NCBI GenBank assembly: GCA_005878385.1 | Contig: VBMN01000037.1 | Coordinates: forward strand, 1-36,712 | Length of the DNA stretch: 36,712 nt | Direction: 5' to 3' | From: Methanobacteriota archaeon | GTDB lineage: Archaea > Thermoplasmatota > Thermoplasmata > RBG-16-68-12 | Shown here: positions 36,106-36,712 of the stretch, piece after piece | Layout: every line of letters starts with the position of its first letter | How positions within the stretch are numbered: position 1 is the first letter of the stretch | Position numbers and translations under genes: made by a program | Notes under the pieces: generated by a model | Seen by the model: the letters and a program-made list of their open reading frames with translations, nothing else | Told to the model about the DNA's origin: nothing | Database searches by the model: none

Positions 36106-36188
36106 CAATGTCATTCGGCTCCAGGTGAATACTTTCGCACACCTCTCCCCCCTTTCGCGCTTTATACCCCCCTCCCCTTTGGACGACT

Positions 36189-36314
36189 GTGCAAAGCGCG
36201 GCGATCATGGCAGCGGTGAGCGACATGTACGCGGGAGAAGACCACAGCTGGCAAGACGTGTACACATCGTACGGATGCTCGCTTGAGTTCGACGTGTCCG
36301 ACGACGATGGTTAA
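36189..36314 (+). CDS. Acidic leaderless microprotein (41 aa)
   Basis: GTG start about 26 bp after TATA tttata (36161-36166); MQSAAIMAAVSDMYAGEDHSWQDVYTSYGCSLEFDVSDDDG*; followed by hairpin plus T-tract. Confidence 0.55.
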   Translation: MQSAAIMAAVSDMYAGEDHSWQDVYTSYGCSLEFDVSDDDG

Positions 36315-36341
36315 CGATCAACCGATCCATCCCACGAGATC

Positions 36342-36388
36342 GGCGGAGACCGGTCGTCTCCACGACTCCGCCGGTCCACCTTATTTTT
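36342..36388 (+). terminator. Hairpin plus T-rich tract downstream of microprotein
   Basis: GGAGAC-cggtc-GTCTCC (36345-36361), with alternative outer pair GGCGGAG/CTCCGCC, then TTATTTTT (36381-36388). Confidence 0.5.
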
Positions 36389-36512
36389 GCGCCTAGCCGC
36401 TGTGACCGGGAGTCATCCTTTCCTGGGAAATCGCAGGGAGTGGCGATACGGACCGAAGTTGACGATCCAACCGCGGAAAGATTAAACGAATCTCTCTGCT
36501 TCTCGCGTCCGC

Positions 36513-36585
36513 GCAGGGATAGTCTAGCTGGTCAGGACTACAGCCTTCCAAGCTGTTGACCCGGGTTCAAATCCCGGTCCCTGCA
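36513..36585 (+). tRNA. tRNA-Gly (anticodon TCC)
   Basis: Acceptor GCAGGGA/TCCCTGC, anticodon arm ACAGC CTTCCAA GCTGT, T-arm CCGGG TTCAAAT CCCGG. Confidence 0.95.
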
Positions 36586-36601
36586 CTTCGGCCCTCGGGA
36601 C

Positions 36602-36712
36602 TCACGGCCGGACGAACCCGTTTCGCCGCGGTCCGTCCCGGAGGAGCATTTCGAGTTCATCGATCGCCTCGATCAGATCCCGGACGTCCTCCCCGGCGTT
36701 CTCCAGATCGCG
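36602..36712 (-). CDS. C-terminal fragment of hypothetical protein running off window
   Basis: Open frame RDLENAGEDVRDLIEAIDELEMLLRDGPRRNGFVRP*. Confidence 0.35.
   Translation of the reverse strand, partial: RDLENAGEDVRDLIEAIDELEMLLRDGPRRNGFVRP

Noticed and set aside
1-36712. CRISPR array, insertion sequence, prophage or toxin-antitoxin module
   Set aside because: No regularly spaced repeats, transposase/integrase motifs, phage structural genes or recognised TA pair were found on either strand.

Overview
The window is GC-rich archaeal chromosome, probably from a Thermoplasmata-like lineage (inferred from gene content: KEOPS Cgi121, Hel308, ArcS, KptA, DtdA, PurP, class I LysRS, GvpD-like ATPase, DUF835). 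Most of it is ordinary housekeeping: 2-oxoacid:ferredoxin oxidoreductase, pyrDK, lysS, glpD, a purine/MTA salvage cluster, PolX, antiporters and three tRNAs. The strongest observations are: (1) a tRNA-Gln(CUG) gene interrupted by two BHB introns, one canonical (37/38) and one in the D-arm; (2) a cluster of gene lesions: hel308 frameshifted at a G7 run that is also an in-frame -1 slippery heptamer, purP missing most of its N-terminal domain, a diacylglycerol-kinase-like gene cut off beside tRNA-Gln, and a UDG/NUDIX chimera lacking the UDG C-terminus; (3) a GvpD-like tandem P-loop ATPase followed by two paralogous winged-helix regulators whose promoters share a GATAATC operator-like word; (4) a 41-aa leaderless acidic microprotein with its own TATA box and terminator-like hairpin. 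No CRISPR array, transposase or phage module was seen. All calls come from reading the sequence and motifs; no database search was run.
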